64,000 bases of DNA from Streptomyces sp. DSM 110735 (GCF_016482685.1 NZ_JACYHF010000004.1:1-64000), one strand, 5' to 3'; shown: positions 52,133 through 60,774, counted from the stretch's first letter. Numbers and translations: made by a program. The notes: generated by a model from the sequence alone, not told the origin.

Positions 52133-53088
52133 AGGTTGTTCGTCTCCCGGTTCTTCTCGTGGCTCGTCTGCGCGATGCCGGCGGGAATGTAACCGGTCTG
52201 CCCCTTCTTGGCGAGGTCCTTGAGGTGCTGCTCGTACCGCTCGGGGGAGACGACCTTCACGTTGAACAGCATCCGGGAGTGGTCGACGCCGCACAGCTCG
52301 GCACACTTGCCGAGGAAGGTGCCCTCGTGGTTGGGAGTCACCTGGAAGGCGTTGGTGTGACCCGGGATGACGTCCTGCTTCATCAGGAACGGCACCACCC
52401 AGAAGGAGTGGATGACGTCACGCGAGGTGAGGATGAAGCGAACGGTCTTGCCCTTGGGCAGCCAGAGCGTCGGACCGGGGTTGTTGGTCTGCGGGTTCCG
52501 CGTACCCGGGGTGCCGACGTCGTAGACACCGCCGGCGTTCGCCGGGAATGCCTTCGTGAACCGGTCCGGGATGGCGGCCAGGTTCGGGTCGGTCTTGGGG
52601 TTCCCGGTGGAGCCCGGGACGTTCTCGATGTAGTTGAAGCCCCAGCTCCACTGGAAGCCGACCACGTTGACCGTGACGTCGGGCTTCTTCTCCAGGCTGA
52701 GGAGCTTCGACTCGTCGCGTGCCGTGAAGTAGAACAGCACGGAGACGATGATGATCGGGACCACCGTGTACAGCGCCTCGATGGGCATGTTGTACCGCGT
52801 CTGCGGCGGAACCTCGACCTTGGTGCGGCTGCGCCGGTGGAACATGACGCTCCACAGGATCAGGCCCCACACCAGCACGCCGGTAGCGAGCGCGGCGGCC
52901 CAGGAGCCCTGCCACAGGGAGAGGATGCGGGGAGCCTCTTCCGTGGTCGGGGTGGGCATACCAAGGCGGGGGAAGTCCTTGTATGTGCAACCGGTGGCGG
53001 TCGCCAGGACCAGGCCCGCGGTCAGTGCCTGCAGCAGCTTCCGCCGCATCGGGCGCCGCGGCGAGCGGTCGGAGCCGTTGGGACTCAC
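52129..53088 (-). CDS. ctaC: Cytochrome c oxidase subunit II
   Basis: A 319-residue membrane-anchored copper protein. A signal peptide with a lipobox-like LATATGC (about residues 28-34) is followed by two helices (about 55-75 and 95-120) and the external CuA domain. CuA ligands lie in [20 protein letters not shown] (about 258-277), with the upstream His in [13 protein letters not shown]. The alternative frame start at 53235 adds Arg/Pro-rich sequence, so I used the GTG at 53088 ([12 protein letters not shown]). It heads the overlapping ctaC-ctaD-ctaF cluster. Confidence 0.94.
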   Translation of the reverse strand: MSPNGSDRSPRRPMRRKLLQALTAGLVLATATGCTYKDFPRLGMPTPTTEEAPRILSLWQGSWAAALATGVLVWGLILWSVMFHRRSRTKVEVPPQTRYNMPIEALYTVVPIIIVSVLFYFTARDESKLLSLEKKPDVTVNVVGFQWSWGFNYIENVPGSTGNPKTDPNLAAIPDRFTKAFPANAGGVYDVGTPGTRNPQTNNPGPTLWLPKGKTVRFILTSRDVIHSFWVVPFLMKQDVIPGHTNAFQVTPNHEGTFLGKCAELCGVDHSRMLFNVKVVSPERYEQHLKDLAKKGQTGYIPAGIAQTSHEKNRETNNL

Positions 53089-53409
53089 GTAGCGCCTTCC
53101 CGAGAGTCTCGCCCGCGCGGTCGGCTGCGGCCTTCTCGCTGGTCGGTCGCCGCCCTGCGTCGGGCAGGGGTTTGGATGTTTATGCGGACCAAACCCTAGC
53201 CGACGGCCTCCGGCGGTTCGCGGGGAGGGGGGCATACGCGTCGCCGGGTCGTCATCAAGGGGGTTTGGGGGCGCCTAATCGCCGGAGATGGTTGCCATTT
53301 GAGGGCGTGTGCGGCTATTTGGGGGGCTGGTCGCGCCCACGCGGCGGAGCCGCACATTGGCACAGCCCCGCGCCCCTTCGATACACACACCTCGTTTTAA
53401 CGTTGCTGT
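53089..53409. other. Gene-free region upstream of ctaC
   Basis: The 321 bases between the divergent ctaC and desulfurase-TusA genes carry no convincing gene. They include the GGGGCTG-type repeat described separately at 53323-53379 and ordinary GC-rich leader sequence. I could not identify a -10/-35 promoter with confidence. Confidence 0.7.
53323..53379. repeat. Streptomyces GGGGCTG...CAGCCCC intergenic repeat
   Basis: GGGGCTG at 53323-53329 pairs with CAGCCCC at 53363-53369, enclosing a nested hairpin GCGGC-GGA-GCCGC at 53341-53353. The whole, ending CCGCGCCCCTTC, matches a GGGCTGGTCGCGCCCACGCG motif I recall as very frequent in Streptomyces intergenic DNA. Confidence 0.7.
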
Positions 53410-54786
53410 GTGAGCTACTTCGACGCTGCTTCTGTTGCTCCTCTTCATCCCGTTGCCCGGCAGGCGCTGGTGGGCTCTTTGGAGGAGGGGTGGGCTGATC
53501 CTGGGCGGGTTTACCGGGAGGGGCGCAGGGCCCGGGTGTTGGTGGACGCGGCTCGGGAGGCGGCTGCGGAGGTGGTGGGGTGCCGGGCCGACGAGGTGGT
53601 GTTCACCGCCTCCGGGACCGAGGCGGTGCGGCAGGGGATCGCGGGGGCGTTGGCGGGGCGGCGGCGGACGGGGCGTCACCTCATCGTGTCAGGAGTCGAA
53701 CATTCCTCTGTACTCCATTCGGCGGAAGAGTGGGAGGCGGACGGGGGGTCGGTGAGTCGGGTCCCCGTCGATCGCGGGGGTGCCGTCTCGGTGGGTGGGT
53801 ACGGGGACGCGCTGCGGTCGGACACCGCGCTGGCGTGTCTGCAGTCCGCCAATCACGAGGTGGGGACCGTGCAGCCGGTGGCGGAGGTGGCCGAGGTGTG
53901 CCGGGCGGCGGGGGTGCCGTTGCTGGTGGACGCCGCGCAGTCGCTGGGGTGGGGCGCGGTCGGGGGCGACTGGTCGCTGCTGACCGCCAGTGCGCGCAAG
54001 TGGGGCGGGCCCGCCGGGGTGGGGCTGCTCGTGGTGCGCAAGGGGGTGCGGTTCCAGCCCCAAGGGCCGCGCGAGGAGGGGCGGTCGGGGCGTACGGCCG
54101 ACTTCGGGAACATCCCGGCGATCGTCGCGGCGGTGGCCGCGCTCAGGGCCGTACGGGCCGAGGCGGACGCGGAGGCGGTACGGCTGCGGGAGCTGACGGA
54201 GCGGGTGCGGGCGCGAGTGCCGCACTTGGTGCCGGACGTGGAGGTGGTGGGCGATCCGGTACGGCGGCTGCCGGGGATCGTCACCTTCTCCTGCCTCTAC
54301 GTGGACGGCGAGGCGCTGCTGCACGAGCTGGACCGGGAGGGCTTCGCCGTCTCCTCGGGGTCCTCGTGCACGAGCGGCACGCTGGAGCCGAGCCATGTGC
54401 TGAAGGCGATGGGGGTGCTGAGCGAGGGCAACGTCCGCGTGTCGCTGCCGCCGGGCGTGGCGGAGGAGGACGTGGAGCGGTTCCTCGACGTGCTGCCCGG
54501 CGTGGTGGCGCGGGTCCGGGAGCAACTGGGGGCGCCGGTGCCGGAGACGTCGGTGCGCGCGGCGGAGCTGGTGGTGGACTCGCTGGGCAAGCGGTGCCCG
54601 ATCCCGGTCATCGAACTGGCCAAGGTCATCGGGGACGTGCCGGTGGGCGGCACGGTACGCGTCCTCTCGGACGACGAGGCGGCCCGGCTCGACATCCCGG
54701 CGTGGTGCGAGATGCGGGGGCAGGAGTACGTGGGCGAGGAGGAGGCGCCGCGGGGTACGGCGTATCTGGTGCGGCGCGTTTCCTGA
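53410..54786 (+). CDS. Cysteine desulfurase-TusA fusion protein
   Basis: A 458-residue two-domain sulfur-transfer protein. Residues 1-375 form a class V aminotransferase domain: GTEAVRQGIAGAL, HSSVLHSAEEW (PLP-contacting His), LLVDAAQSLGWGAV, SARKWGGPAGVG (Schiff-base Lys near 198) and SSGSSCTSGTLEPSHVL (active-site Cys near 320). Residues 380-458 form a TusA-like domain with LGKRCPIPVIELAKVI, the CPxP motif whose Cys carries persulfide sulfur. The fusion would let the desulfurase hand sulfur directly to its own acceptor (inference). The start is the GTG at 53410. A 15-bp hairpin terminates it at 54806-54847. Confidence 0.92.
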   Translation: MSYFDAASVAPLHPVARQALVGSLEEGWADPGRVYREGRRARVLVDAAREAAAEVVGCRADEVVFTASGTEAVRQGIAGALAGRRRTGRHLIVSGVEHSSVLHSAEEWEADGGSVSRVPVDRGGAVSVGGYGDALRSDTALACLQSANHEVGTVQPVAEVAEVCRAAGVPLLVDAAQSLGWGAVGGDWSLLTASARKWGGPAGVGLLVVRKGVRFQPQGPREEGRSGRTADFGNIPAIVAAVAALRAVRAEADAEAVRLRELTERVRARVPHLVPDVEVVGDPVRRLPGIVTFSCLYVDGEALLHELDREGFAVSSGSSCTSGTLEPSHVLKAMGVLSEGNVRVSLPPGVAEEDVERFLDVLPGVVARVREQLGAPVPETSVRAAELVVDSLGKRCPIPVIELAKVIGDVPVGGTVRVLSDDEAARLDIPAWCEMRGQEYVGEEEAPRGTAYLVRRVS

Positions 54787-54805
54787 CGTACGTCCGTCGC
54801 GTCGT

Positions 54806-54847
54806 ACACGGATGCCCCGCTCCCTCCCGGGCGCGGGGCATCCGTGT
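54806..54847. terminator. Convergent hairpin between desulfurase-TusA and adoK
   Basis: ACACGGATGCCCCGC at 54806-54820 pairs perfectly with GCGGGGCATCCGTGT at 54833-54847 over a 12-base loop. It lies between two convergent stops and could terminate both. Confidence 0.8.
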
Positions 54848-54854
54848 CGGTGCG

Positions 54855-55829
54855 TCAGGCCAGGTGCGCCTGGACCTCCGCCGCCGCGTCGTCCCCGTAC
54901 GCCTTGGTGAAACGGTCCATGAAGTGAGCACGGCGCAACTGGTACTCCTGCGTACCCACCGTCTCGATGACCAGCGTCGCCAGCATGCAGCCCACCTGCG
55001 CCGCGCGCTCCAGGGAGACGCCCCAGGCGAGACCGGAGAGGAACCCGGCGCGGAAGGCGTCGCCGACACCGGTCGGGTCGGACTTGCGCTCCTCGTCGGG
55101 GCAGCCGACCTCGATCGGGTCCTCGCCGACCCGCTCGATGCGGACGCCGCGCGAGCCGAGGGTGGTGACGCGGTGGCCGACCTTGGCGAGGATCTGCTCG
55201 TCGGTCCAGCCGGTCTTGGCCTCGATGAGACCCTTCTCGTACTCGTTGGAGAAGAGGTACGTGGCGCCGTCCAGCAGTATCCGGATCTCCTCGCCCTCCA
55301 TGCGGGCGATCTGCTGGGAGAAGTCGGCGGCGAAGGGGATGGCGCGGGAGCGGCACTCCTCCGTGTGGCGGAGCATCGCCTCCGGGTCGTCGGCGCCGAT
55401 CAGGACGAGGTCCAGACCGCCGACGCGGTCCGCGACCGTCTTCAGCTCGATGAGGCGCGCCTCGCTCATGGCGCCGGTGTAGAAGGAGCCGATCTGGTTG
55501 TGGTCGGCGTCCGTGGTGCACACGAAGCGGGCGGTGTGCAGTGTCTCGGAGATGCGGACGGACTCGGTGTCCACGCCGTGGCGCTCCAGCCAGGCGCGGT
55601 ACTCGTCGAAGTCGAAGCCCGCGGCGCCGACCAGGACCGGTCGGGTGCCGAGCTGGCCCATGCCGAAGGCGATGTTGGCGCCGACGCCGCCCCGGCGGAC
55701 GTCCAGGTTGTCGACCAGGAAGGAGAGCGAGACCGTGTGCAGTTGGTCCGCGACGAACTGGTCGGCGAAGCGGCCGGGGAAGGTCATGAGGTGGTCGGTG
55801 GCGATGGAGCCGGTGACTGCGATACGCAC
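54855..55829 (-). CDS. PfkB-family carbohydrate kinase, adenosine-kinase-like
   Basis: A 324-residue ribokinase-family enzyme. The N terminus MRIAVTGSIATDHLMTFPG and the region SLSFLVDNLDVRRGGVGANI (about residues 33-52) match mycobacterial adenosine kinase (Rv2202c, AdoK) very closely from memory, as do AMSEARLIELK (about 120-130) and SQQIARMEGEEIR. The C-terminal PfkB signature DPTGVGDAFRAGFLSGLA (about 251-268) contains the catalytic Asp and the anion hole. Adenosine is therefore the likely substrate; other sugars or nucleosides are possible. The neighbouring ctaC, qcr and erpA genes are in the same order as in M. tuberculosis. Confidence 0.88.
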   Translation of the reverse strand: MRIAVTGSIATDHLMTFPGRFADQFVADQLHTVSLSFLVDNLDVRRGGVGANIAFGMGQLGTRPVLVGAAGFDFDEYRAWLERHGVDTESVRISETLHTARFVCTTDADHNQIGSFYTGAMSEARLIELKTVADRVGGLDLVLIGADDPEAMLRHTEECRSRAIPFAADFSQQIARMEGEEIRILLDGATYLFSNEYEKGLIEAKTGWTDEQILAKVGHRVTTLGSRGVRIERVGEDPIEVGCPDEERKSDPTGVGDAFRAGFLSGLAWGVSLERAAQVGCMLATLVIETVGTQEYQLRRAHFMDRFTKAYGDDAAAEVQAHLA

Positions 55830-55959
55830 GACGGGCGTTCTCCTGGCGGAAGGGGAGGTGACAGTTCACGCTACCCGGTTCCGGGCGGGCACTGAAGCGG
55901 GGAAAACTACCCGATAGTAGATCTTTCTTCACCGCCGCCCGCGTGCCTACGGTGCGGGC

Positions 55960-56169
55960 ATGACGAACCTCAGGGGCAACTCCCCCACCCCGGCGGACCT
56001 CGACGGCGACCTCGCCGCCCTGCGCGGCGACTGCGCCCGGATGGCGCCGCACTGGCCCGCCTCGACGGACCCCTCCGCCCGCCCGGTCCCGCCGTCCTCG
56101 ATCCACGGGGTACGCGTCCCGCCGCGCTCGGCGCGCCTGGTCGACGCCATGCCGGACTACGGCGACTGA
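55960..56169 (+). CDS. Small protein of unknown function
   Basis: A possible 69-residue protein, MTNLRGNSPTPADLDGDLAA..., Pro/Asp/Ser-rich and soluble, ending in SARLVDAMPDYGD. No domain is recognised. An AT-rich stretch around 55905-55930 precedes it and could be a promoter. The frame is short but has a streptomycete-like amino-acid composition, so I include it with caution. Confidence 0.4.
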   Translation: MTNLRGNSPTPADLDGDLAALRGDCARMAPHWPASTDPSARPVPPSSIHGVRVPPRSARLVDAMPDYGD

Positions 56170-56261
56170 GCCGGGGCGCACGAAAGGGAACCGCGCGCCC
56201 CCCACCCACGTCCCACCGCCGCCCCCGCGACACGGGGCACGGACCGGCGAGGAGCGATGCG

Positions 56262-58118
56262 GTGAACCCCGAGCGACCTGAGGACGTCAACGTCCCGGAC
56301 CCCGACAACGCGGAGGAGCCCGCGGCGGCTCAGCGGGCGGAGCAGCGCGCGGGTGAGGGGACCGGACCGCGTGCGGGTGCGGAGTCGGGCACCGGCACGG
56401 GCACGGACGCGGAGCCGGGTGCGAGCGGGAGGGCGGACGCGGTCGGCACGAGCACGGCGGCGACCGCGGAGGCGGCGACGAAGCCGGAGGCGGCGGACAC
56501 CGGCGGGGGCGCGGAGCCCAACGCTACGGACACGAGCGTGGCGGCGAAGCCGGAGGCGGCGGCAGAGTCGGGGGCGGCGGACGCGGGCGCAGAAGCGGAG
56601 GCGGAGGCGGAGGCGGCGCACAGCACGGCGGACGCCGAGGCTCCCCACCCCGGAGACCCCACCCCGGACACCGACAGCGACACCGACACCCCCGCCGAAA
56701 CCACCCACTCAGCCGCGCCCCACTCGGATGAACCCGCTCCCCCGCCCCGCCCCCGTACCGCGCTGATCGTCGCCTCCGTGGCCGCTGCCGTGCTGGCGCT
56801 CGGGGGCGGTGGGGCGTGGCTCGCCGCCGGGGTCGGGGCGGACAGTGAGCCTGGAGCGGCTGGGGCGGGAGGCACTCCCCCGCCGCTCGCGTTGGACGGG
56901 GGAAGCACCGCGGGGATCGCGCCCGGGGAGTCGAATCCGTACGGCGTGCGGTACGTGGCCGAGGGGAAGTTGCCGGACGGACCGGGGTCGGCGGCGGTGC
57001 GGGCGCCGGAGGGTGCCGTCGGGAAGGACGCGGTGGCGCGGCTGGCGCGGGCGCTCCAGGTCGACGGGGCGCCGGTGGCGGACGGGGACGGATGGCGGGT
57101 CGGCGGGCGCGCCGGGGAGCCGGTGCTGCGGGTGAGCGGGGGCTCGGCGGGCGGGTGGTCGTTCAGCCGGTACACGCCCGGCACCGACAACTGCCCCAAG
57201 GGCGACGTGTGCGCGCAGGACCCGGTCGCCCCGGCAGCCGACGCGGTGAGCGTGGCGAAGGCCAGGGCGGTGGTCGCGCCCGTGCTCAAGGCGCTCGGGC
57301 AGGACGGCGCGAAGACGGACGCGAGCCAGGTCATGGGTGCCCGGCGGGTGGTGAACGCCGATCCGGTGGTGGGCGGGCTGCCCACCTACGGCTGGACGAC
57401 CGGGCTGACCGTGGACGAGCGGGGCGAGATCGTCGGCGGGCACGGGATGCCGGCCGTACCGGAGAAGGGCGCGGAATACCCCGTACTGAGTGCGGACAAG
57501 ACCCTCGCGCTGCTCAACTCGGCGCAGCCGGAGGGGCATCGGATGGGCATCGGGGGCTGTGCGACACCGGAGCCGCTGAAGGACCGGCTGGAGCAGCCGT
57601 GCGGGGCGAACACGACCCCCGCCTCCCCCGCGTCCCCGAAGGGTGACCGGCTGACCGTGGAGAAGGCGGTGTTCGGGCTCGCCGCGCACGCGGTGAACGG
57701 CCAGGAGGCGCTGGTGCCGTCGTGGCTGTACCAGGTGCGGGGTACGGCGGCGCGCGGCACGTTCACGGTGACGTACCCGGCGGTGGACCCGAAGTACCTC
57801 ACCACGGCGGCGCCGTCGGGCTCGGCGGGGAGCGGGCGGTCGGTGAAGATCGGGGCGTACAGCGCGCACGGACGTGAGCTGACCGTCCGCTTCATGGGCG
57901 GTGTCTGCGCCGACCACCGCGCCGCCGCGAAGGAGAGCGCCGGGCGGGTCACGGTGTCGGTCACCGAGCACCCCCGGGCGGGCAAGGTGTGCGTGCTGAT
58001 GGCGAAGGAGTTCGCCGAGACCGTACGGCTGGAGGCGCCGCTCGCCGGGCGGACGGTCGTCGCGGAGGACGGCGGGCGCGTGCCGCAGGCGGAGTCGCTC
58101 GCCCGCCCCGAGAAGTAG
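56262..58118 (+). CDS. Large single-pass protein of unknown function
   Basis: A 618-residue protein with three parts. Residues 1-165 are a very low-complexity, Ala/Glu/Thr/Asp/Gly-rich segment, probably disordered and cytoplasmic. A transmembrane helix follows (about residues 167-190, IVASVAAAVLALGGGGAWLAAG) and then an extracytoplasmic domain of ~420 residues. The latter has a Cys-containing stretch (TDNCPKGDVCAQDP, about 308-321) and further Cys in MGIGGCATPEPLKDRLEQPC (about 428-447) that could form disulfides. I do not recognise a family. The GTG at 56262 starts the protein (MNPERPEDV). It is convergent with erpA. Confidence 0.75.
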   Translation: MNPERPEDVNVPDPDNAEEPAAAQRAEQRAGEGTGPRAGAESGTGTGTDAEPGASGRADAVGTSTAATAEAATKPEAADTGGGAEPNATDTSVAAKPEAAAESGAADAGAEAEAEAEAAHSTADAEAPHPGDPTPDTDSDTDTPAETTHSAAPHSDEPAPPPRPRTALIVASVAAAVLALGGGGAWLAAGVGADSEPGAAGAGGTPPPLALDGGSTAGIAPGESNPYGVRYVAEGKLPDGPGSAAVRAPEGAVGKDAVARLARALQVDGAPVADGDGWRVGGRAGEPVLRVSGGSAGGWSFSRYTPGTDNCPKGDVCAQDPVAPAADAVSVAKARAVVAPVLKALGQDGAKTDASQVMGARRVVNADPVVGGLPTYGWTTGLTVDERGEIVGGHGMPAVPEKGAEYPVLSADKTLALLNSAQPEGHRMGIGGCATPEPLKDRLEQPCGANTTPASPASPKGDRLTVEKAVFGLAAHAVNGQEALVPSWLYQVRGTAARGTFTVTYPAVDPKYLTTAAPSGSAGSGRSVKIGAYSAHGRELTVRFMGGVCADHRAAAKESAGRVTVSVTEHPRAGKVCVLMAKEFAETVRLEAPLAGRTVVAEDGGRVPQAESLARPEK

Positions 58119-58140
58119 TCACCCGCGCCGGGGCGCGAGA

Positions 58141-58188
58141 ACGCGCGAGGCGGCGGACCCCCGGGTCGGGGGCCGCCGCCTCGCGCGT
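58141..58188. terminator. Convergent hairpin between the large membrane protein gene and erpA
   Basis: A perfect 16-bp stem, ACGCGCGAGGCGGCGG at 58141-58156 and its complement at 58173-58188, with a smaller nested C5/G5 stem inside. It lies between convergent genes and is likely a bidirectional terminator. Confidence 0.85.
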
Positions 58189-58210
58189 CGGACCGGTCGG
58201 ACCGGGCCGC

Positions 58211-58567
58211 TTAGCTGAAGGAGTCGCCGCAGGCGCAGGAGCCCGTCGCGTTCGGGTTGTCGATCGTGAAGCCCTGCTTCTCGATCGTGTCCACGAAGTC
58301 GATGGTGGCGCCGCCCAGGTACGGGGCGCTCATGCGGTCGGTCACGACCTTGACGCCGTCGAAGTCCTTCACGACGTCGCCGTCGAGGGCGCGCTCGTCG
58401 AAGAAGAGCTGGTAGCGCAGGCCGGAGCAGCCGCCGGGCTGGACGGCGACGCGCAGGGCGAGGTCGTCACGGCCCTCCTGGTCGAGCAGCGCCTTGACCT
58501 TCGACGCGGCGGCGTCGGTCACGATGATGCCGTCGGTGACGGTGCTGGTCTCGTCCGATACGGACAT
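58211..58567 (-). CDS. erpA: Iron-sulfur cluster insertion protein ErpA
   Basis: A 118-residue A-type (IscA/SufA/ErpA) carrier that delivers [4Fe-4S] or [2Fe-2S] clusters to target proteins. The first conserved Cys lies in VQPGGCSGLRYQLFF (about residues 42-56) and the C-terminal pair in GSCACGDSFS at the end; all three cluster-binding Cys are present. The ATG at 58567 is used. The divergent neighbour nadA encodes a [4Fe-4S] enzyme, and ErpA could supply its cluster (inference). The mycobacterial counterpart is Rv2204c. Confidence 0.95.
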   Translation of the reverse strand: MSVSDETSTVTDGIIVTDAAASKVKALLDQEGRDDLALRVAVQPGGCSGLRYQLFFDERALDGDVVKDFDGVKVVTDRMSAPYLGGATIDFVDTIEKQGFTIDNPNATGSCACGDSFS

Positions 58568-58743
58568 CTACATCTCTCCCAAGTCGTACGGAGACTGCTT
58601 TTCGAGGAGTGCAACCGGCGCGTCGGCCGATTCATTCCGGGCCGGGCGGGCGCGTTGCCGCGTTCTGCTTCTCTCTTCAATGCTCGCACACGGCCGGGAG
58701 GGGGGACAGCGGCTCGGCGCTCCGGTCCCGGAGCGTGCCGGGA

Positions 58744-58787
58744 TTCACGTCACATGGACACTTTCGCCATCGTCAAAGTGACGTGAA
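58744..58787. promoter_or_regulatory. 10-bp inverted repeat overlapping a putative nadA promoter
   Basis: TTCACGTCAC at 58744-58753 and its exact complement GTGACGTGAA at 58778-58787, centres 34 bp apart, lie between erpA and nadA. The right half-site falls in the spacer of the promoter-like pair TCGTCA (58770-58775) and TATGAT (58793-58798, a near-consensus -10 with a 17-base spacer). The position suits an operator. Confidence 0.55.
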
Positions 58788-58798
58788 GCGGTTATGAT
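58770..58798 (+). promoter_or_regulatory. Putative nadA promoter
   Basis: TCGTCA at 58770-58775 matches TTGACA at four of six bases, and TATGAT at 58793-58798 matches TATAAT at five of six, 17 bases apart. The A+T content near 58790-58830 is locally high. nadA starts about 40 bases downstream. Confidence 0.5.
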
Positions 58799-58839
58799 AG
58801 ATAGCGTCAGTTAGACGAAAACTAGAAAGGGTAGGTGTC

Positions 58840-60024
58840 GTGACCACCGCCCAGACCCCGCAACTCGACGTCCAGCCGTCTCCGCTCGCCCTGCTGCTGC
58901 TCGGCCGCGGCGCCGACCCGAAGAGCGAGCGGGGCGTCGAATGCCCCGGCGATCTGCCCGCGCCCTCCGACCCGGACCTCGTCGAGCGTGCCCGCGCCGC
59001 GAAGGCGAAGCTCGGGAACAAGGTCTTCGTCCTCGGCCACCACTACCAGCGTGACGAGGTCATCCAGTTCGCGGACGTCACGGGCGACTCCTTCAAGCTG
59101 GCCCGGGACGCCGCCGCGCGTCCGGAGGCCGAGTACATCGTCTTCTGCGGTGTGCACTTCATGGCGGAGTCGGCCGACATCCTCACCTCCGACGACCAGA
59201 AGGTCGTCCTGCCCGACCTCGCCGCCGGCTGCTCCATGGCCGACATGGCGACGGCCGAGCAGGTCGCCGAGTGCTGGGACGTGCTGACCGAGGCGGGCGT
59301 GGCCGAGCAGGTCGTGCCGGTGTCGTACATGAACTCCTCCGCCGACATCAAGGCGTTCACCGGCAAGCACGGCGGCACGATCTGTACGTCGTCCAACGCC
59401 AAGCGCGCCCTGGACTGGGCCTTCGAGCAGGGCGAGAAGGTGCTGTTCCTGCCCGACCAGCACCTCGGGCGCAACACCGCCGTGCGCGAGATGGGCATGT
59501 CCCTGGAGGACTGCGTCCTCTACAACCCGCACAAGCCGAACGGCGGGCTCACCGCCCAGCAGCTCCGCGACGCCAAGATGATCCTGTGGCGTGGCCACTG
59601 CTCCGTGCACGGCCGCTTCAGCCTGGAGTCGGTCGAGGACGTACGCGCCCGGGTGCCCGGCATCAACGTGCTGGTCCACCCCGAGTGCCGGTACGAGGTC
59701 GTGGCCGCCGCCGACCACGTCGGCTCGACGGAGCACATCATCAAGACCCTGGAGGCGGCTCCGGCAGGCTCCAAGTGGGCCATCGGCACCGAGCTGAACC
59801 TCGTCCGCCGCCTGGCGAATCGTTTCGCGGCCGAGGACAAGGAGATCGTCTTCCTCGACCGCACGGTCTGCTTCTGCTCCACCATGAACCGCATCGACCT
59901 CCCCCACCTGGTCTGGACCCTGGAGTCCCTCGCCGAGGGCACCCTGGTCAACCGCATCGAGGTGGACCGCGAAACGGAGGCGTTCGCGAAGCTGGCGCTG
60001 GAGCGGATGCTGGCGCTGCCGTAA
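58840..60024 (+). CDS. nadA: Quinolinate synthase A
   Basis: A 394-residue [4Fe-4S] enzyme that condenses iminoaspartate with dihydroxyacetone phosphate to give quinolinate for NAD synthesis. GHHYQRDEVIQFAD (about residues 66-79), VFCGVHFMAES (about 102-112), YMNSSADIKAF (about 163-173), TSSNAKRALDWAF (about 184-196), VHPECRYEVVAAAD (about 283-296) and the C-terminal LDRTVCFCSTMNRIDL (Cys pair, about 341-356) are conserved; the cluster Cys occur near residues 104, 287 and 348. The GTG at 58840 follows AAAGGGTAGG. A terminator follows at 60048. The gene is divergent from erpA. Confidence 0.96.
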   Translation: MTTAQTPQLDVQPSPLALLLLGRGADPKSERGVECPGDLPAPSDPDLVERARAAKAKLGNKVFVLGHHYQRDEVIQFADVTGDSFKLARDAAARPEAEYIVFCGVHFMAESADILTSDDQKVVLPDLAAGCSMADMATAEQVAECWDVLTEAGVAEQVVPVSYMNSSADIKAFTGKHGGTICTSSNAKRALDWAFEQGEKVLFLPDQHLGRNTAVREMGMSLEDCVLYNPHKPNGGLTAQQLRDAKMILWRGHCSVHGRFSLESVEDVRARVPGINVLVHPECRYEVVAAADHVGSTEHIIKTLEAAPAGSKWAIGTELNLVRRLANRFAAEDKEIVFLDRTVCFCSTMNRIDLPHLVWTLESLAEGTLVNRIEVDRETEAFAKLALERMLALP

Positions 60025-60047
60025 GAGCCTTCATCTGTACGTGGGTC

Positions 60048-60079
60048 AGGGGCGCTTCCCGGTGTCGGGAAGCGCCCCT
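60048..60079 (+). terminator. nadA terminator
   Basis: A perfect 13-bp stem, AGGGGCGCTTCCC at 60048-60060 and its complement at 60067-60079, with a 6-base loop, followed by a short T-rich stretch. Confidence 0.8.
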
Positions 60080-60172
60080 TTCGTGCCACGATCGGGGGAA
60101 CGGTTCCCGATCTCTTGGACAGGTGATCTTCCGGTGTCCCAGTCTGGCGAACGACCGAAGGAGGGGCGTGAC

Positions 60173-60751
60173 ATGACTGCCGTCGCGCATGAGCCGACCA
60201 CGCCGGCTGAGGGACTGCTGGACATCTTCCTGTCCCTGGACACCCCCGAGGGCTTCCGTGCCGAGCTGATCGAGGGGGAGATCGTTGTGACACCGCCGCC
60301 CGACGGGGACCATGAGGACTACATCGGACTGATCGTGAGCCAGGTGATCAGGCGGTCCCGGACCGATATGCAGTTCTCCGGGAACAAGGGCCTGCTACTG
60401 AAAAGCGCGGAGCGCGACCCGAAGGACCATGTGATCCCGGACGGCACCTTCGCGCCCACCGCGCTGCGGCTCTACCGCGGCGCCGAGTCCTGGATGCCCT
60501 GCGACGGCGTCGTCTTGGTGCTCGAAGTGACGTCCAGCAAGCCCCGGACGGACCGCGAGGCCAAGCGTCACGGTTACGCGCGTGCCGGGATCCCCCTGTA
60601 CCTGCTGGTGGACCGGGATGCCTCCTCGATCACGCTGTTCAGCGATCCGGGGAGCGACGACTACCGCCAGCTCTGCACCGTCCCGTTCGGCACGTCCCTC
60701 GCGCTCCCGGACCCCTTCGGCTTCGAGCTGGACACGACGGACTTCCTCTGA
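60173..60751 (+). CDS. Uma2-family (DUF820) putative endonuclease
   Basis: A 192-residue protein of the Uma2/DUF820 family, predicted to have a PD-(D/E)XK nuclease fold. Visible elements are FRAELIEGEIVVTPPPDGDH (about residues 28-47), VIPDGTFAPTALRLY (acidic Asp, about 91-105), VLVLEVTSSKPRTDREAK (the EVxS/K signature, about 118-135) and the helix GYARAGIPLYLLVDRD. These families are numerous in streptomycetes and cyanobacteria and their biology is unclear. The ATG at 60173 has AAGGAGGGG upstream. No toxin, restriction or CRISPR partner is adjacent, so it is apparently an orphan gene. Confidence 0.88.
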   Translation: MTAVAHEPTTPAEGLLDIFLSLDTPEGFRAELIEGEIVVTPPPDGDHEDYIGLIVSQVIRRSRTDMQFSGNKGLLLKSAERDPKDHVIPDGTFAPTALRLYRGAESWMPCDGVVLVLEVTSSKPRTDREAKRHGYARAGIPLYLLVDRDASSITLFSDPGSDDYRQLCTVPFGTSLALPDPFGFELDTTDFL

Positions 60752-60774
60752 GGCTCTGACGGTGACAGACAGAG

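Noticed and set aside
60173..60751. Uma2 protein as part of a defence system
   Set aside because: It stands alone, without restriction, toxin, helicase or nuclease partners; flanking genes are nadA and an RND permease.
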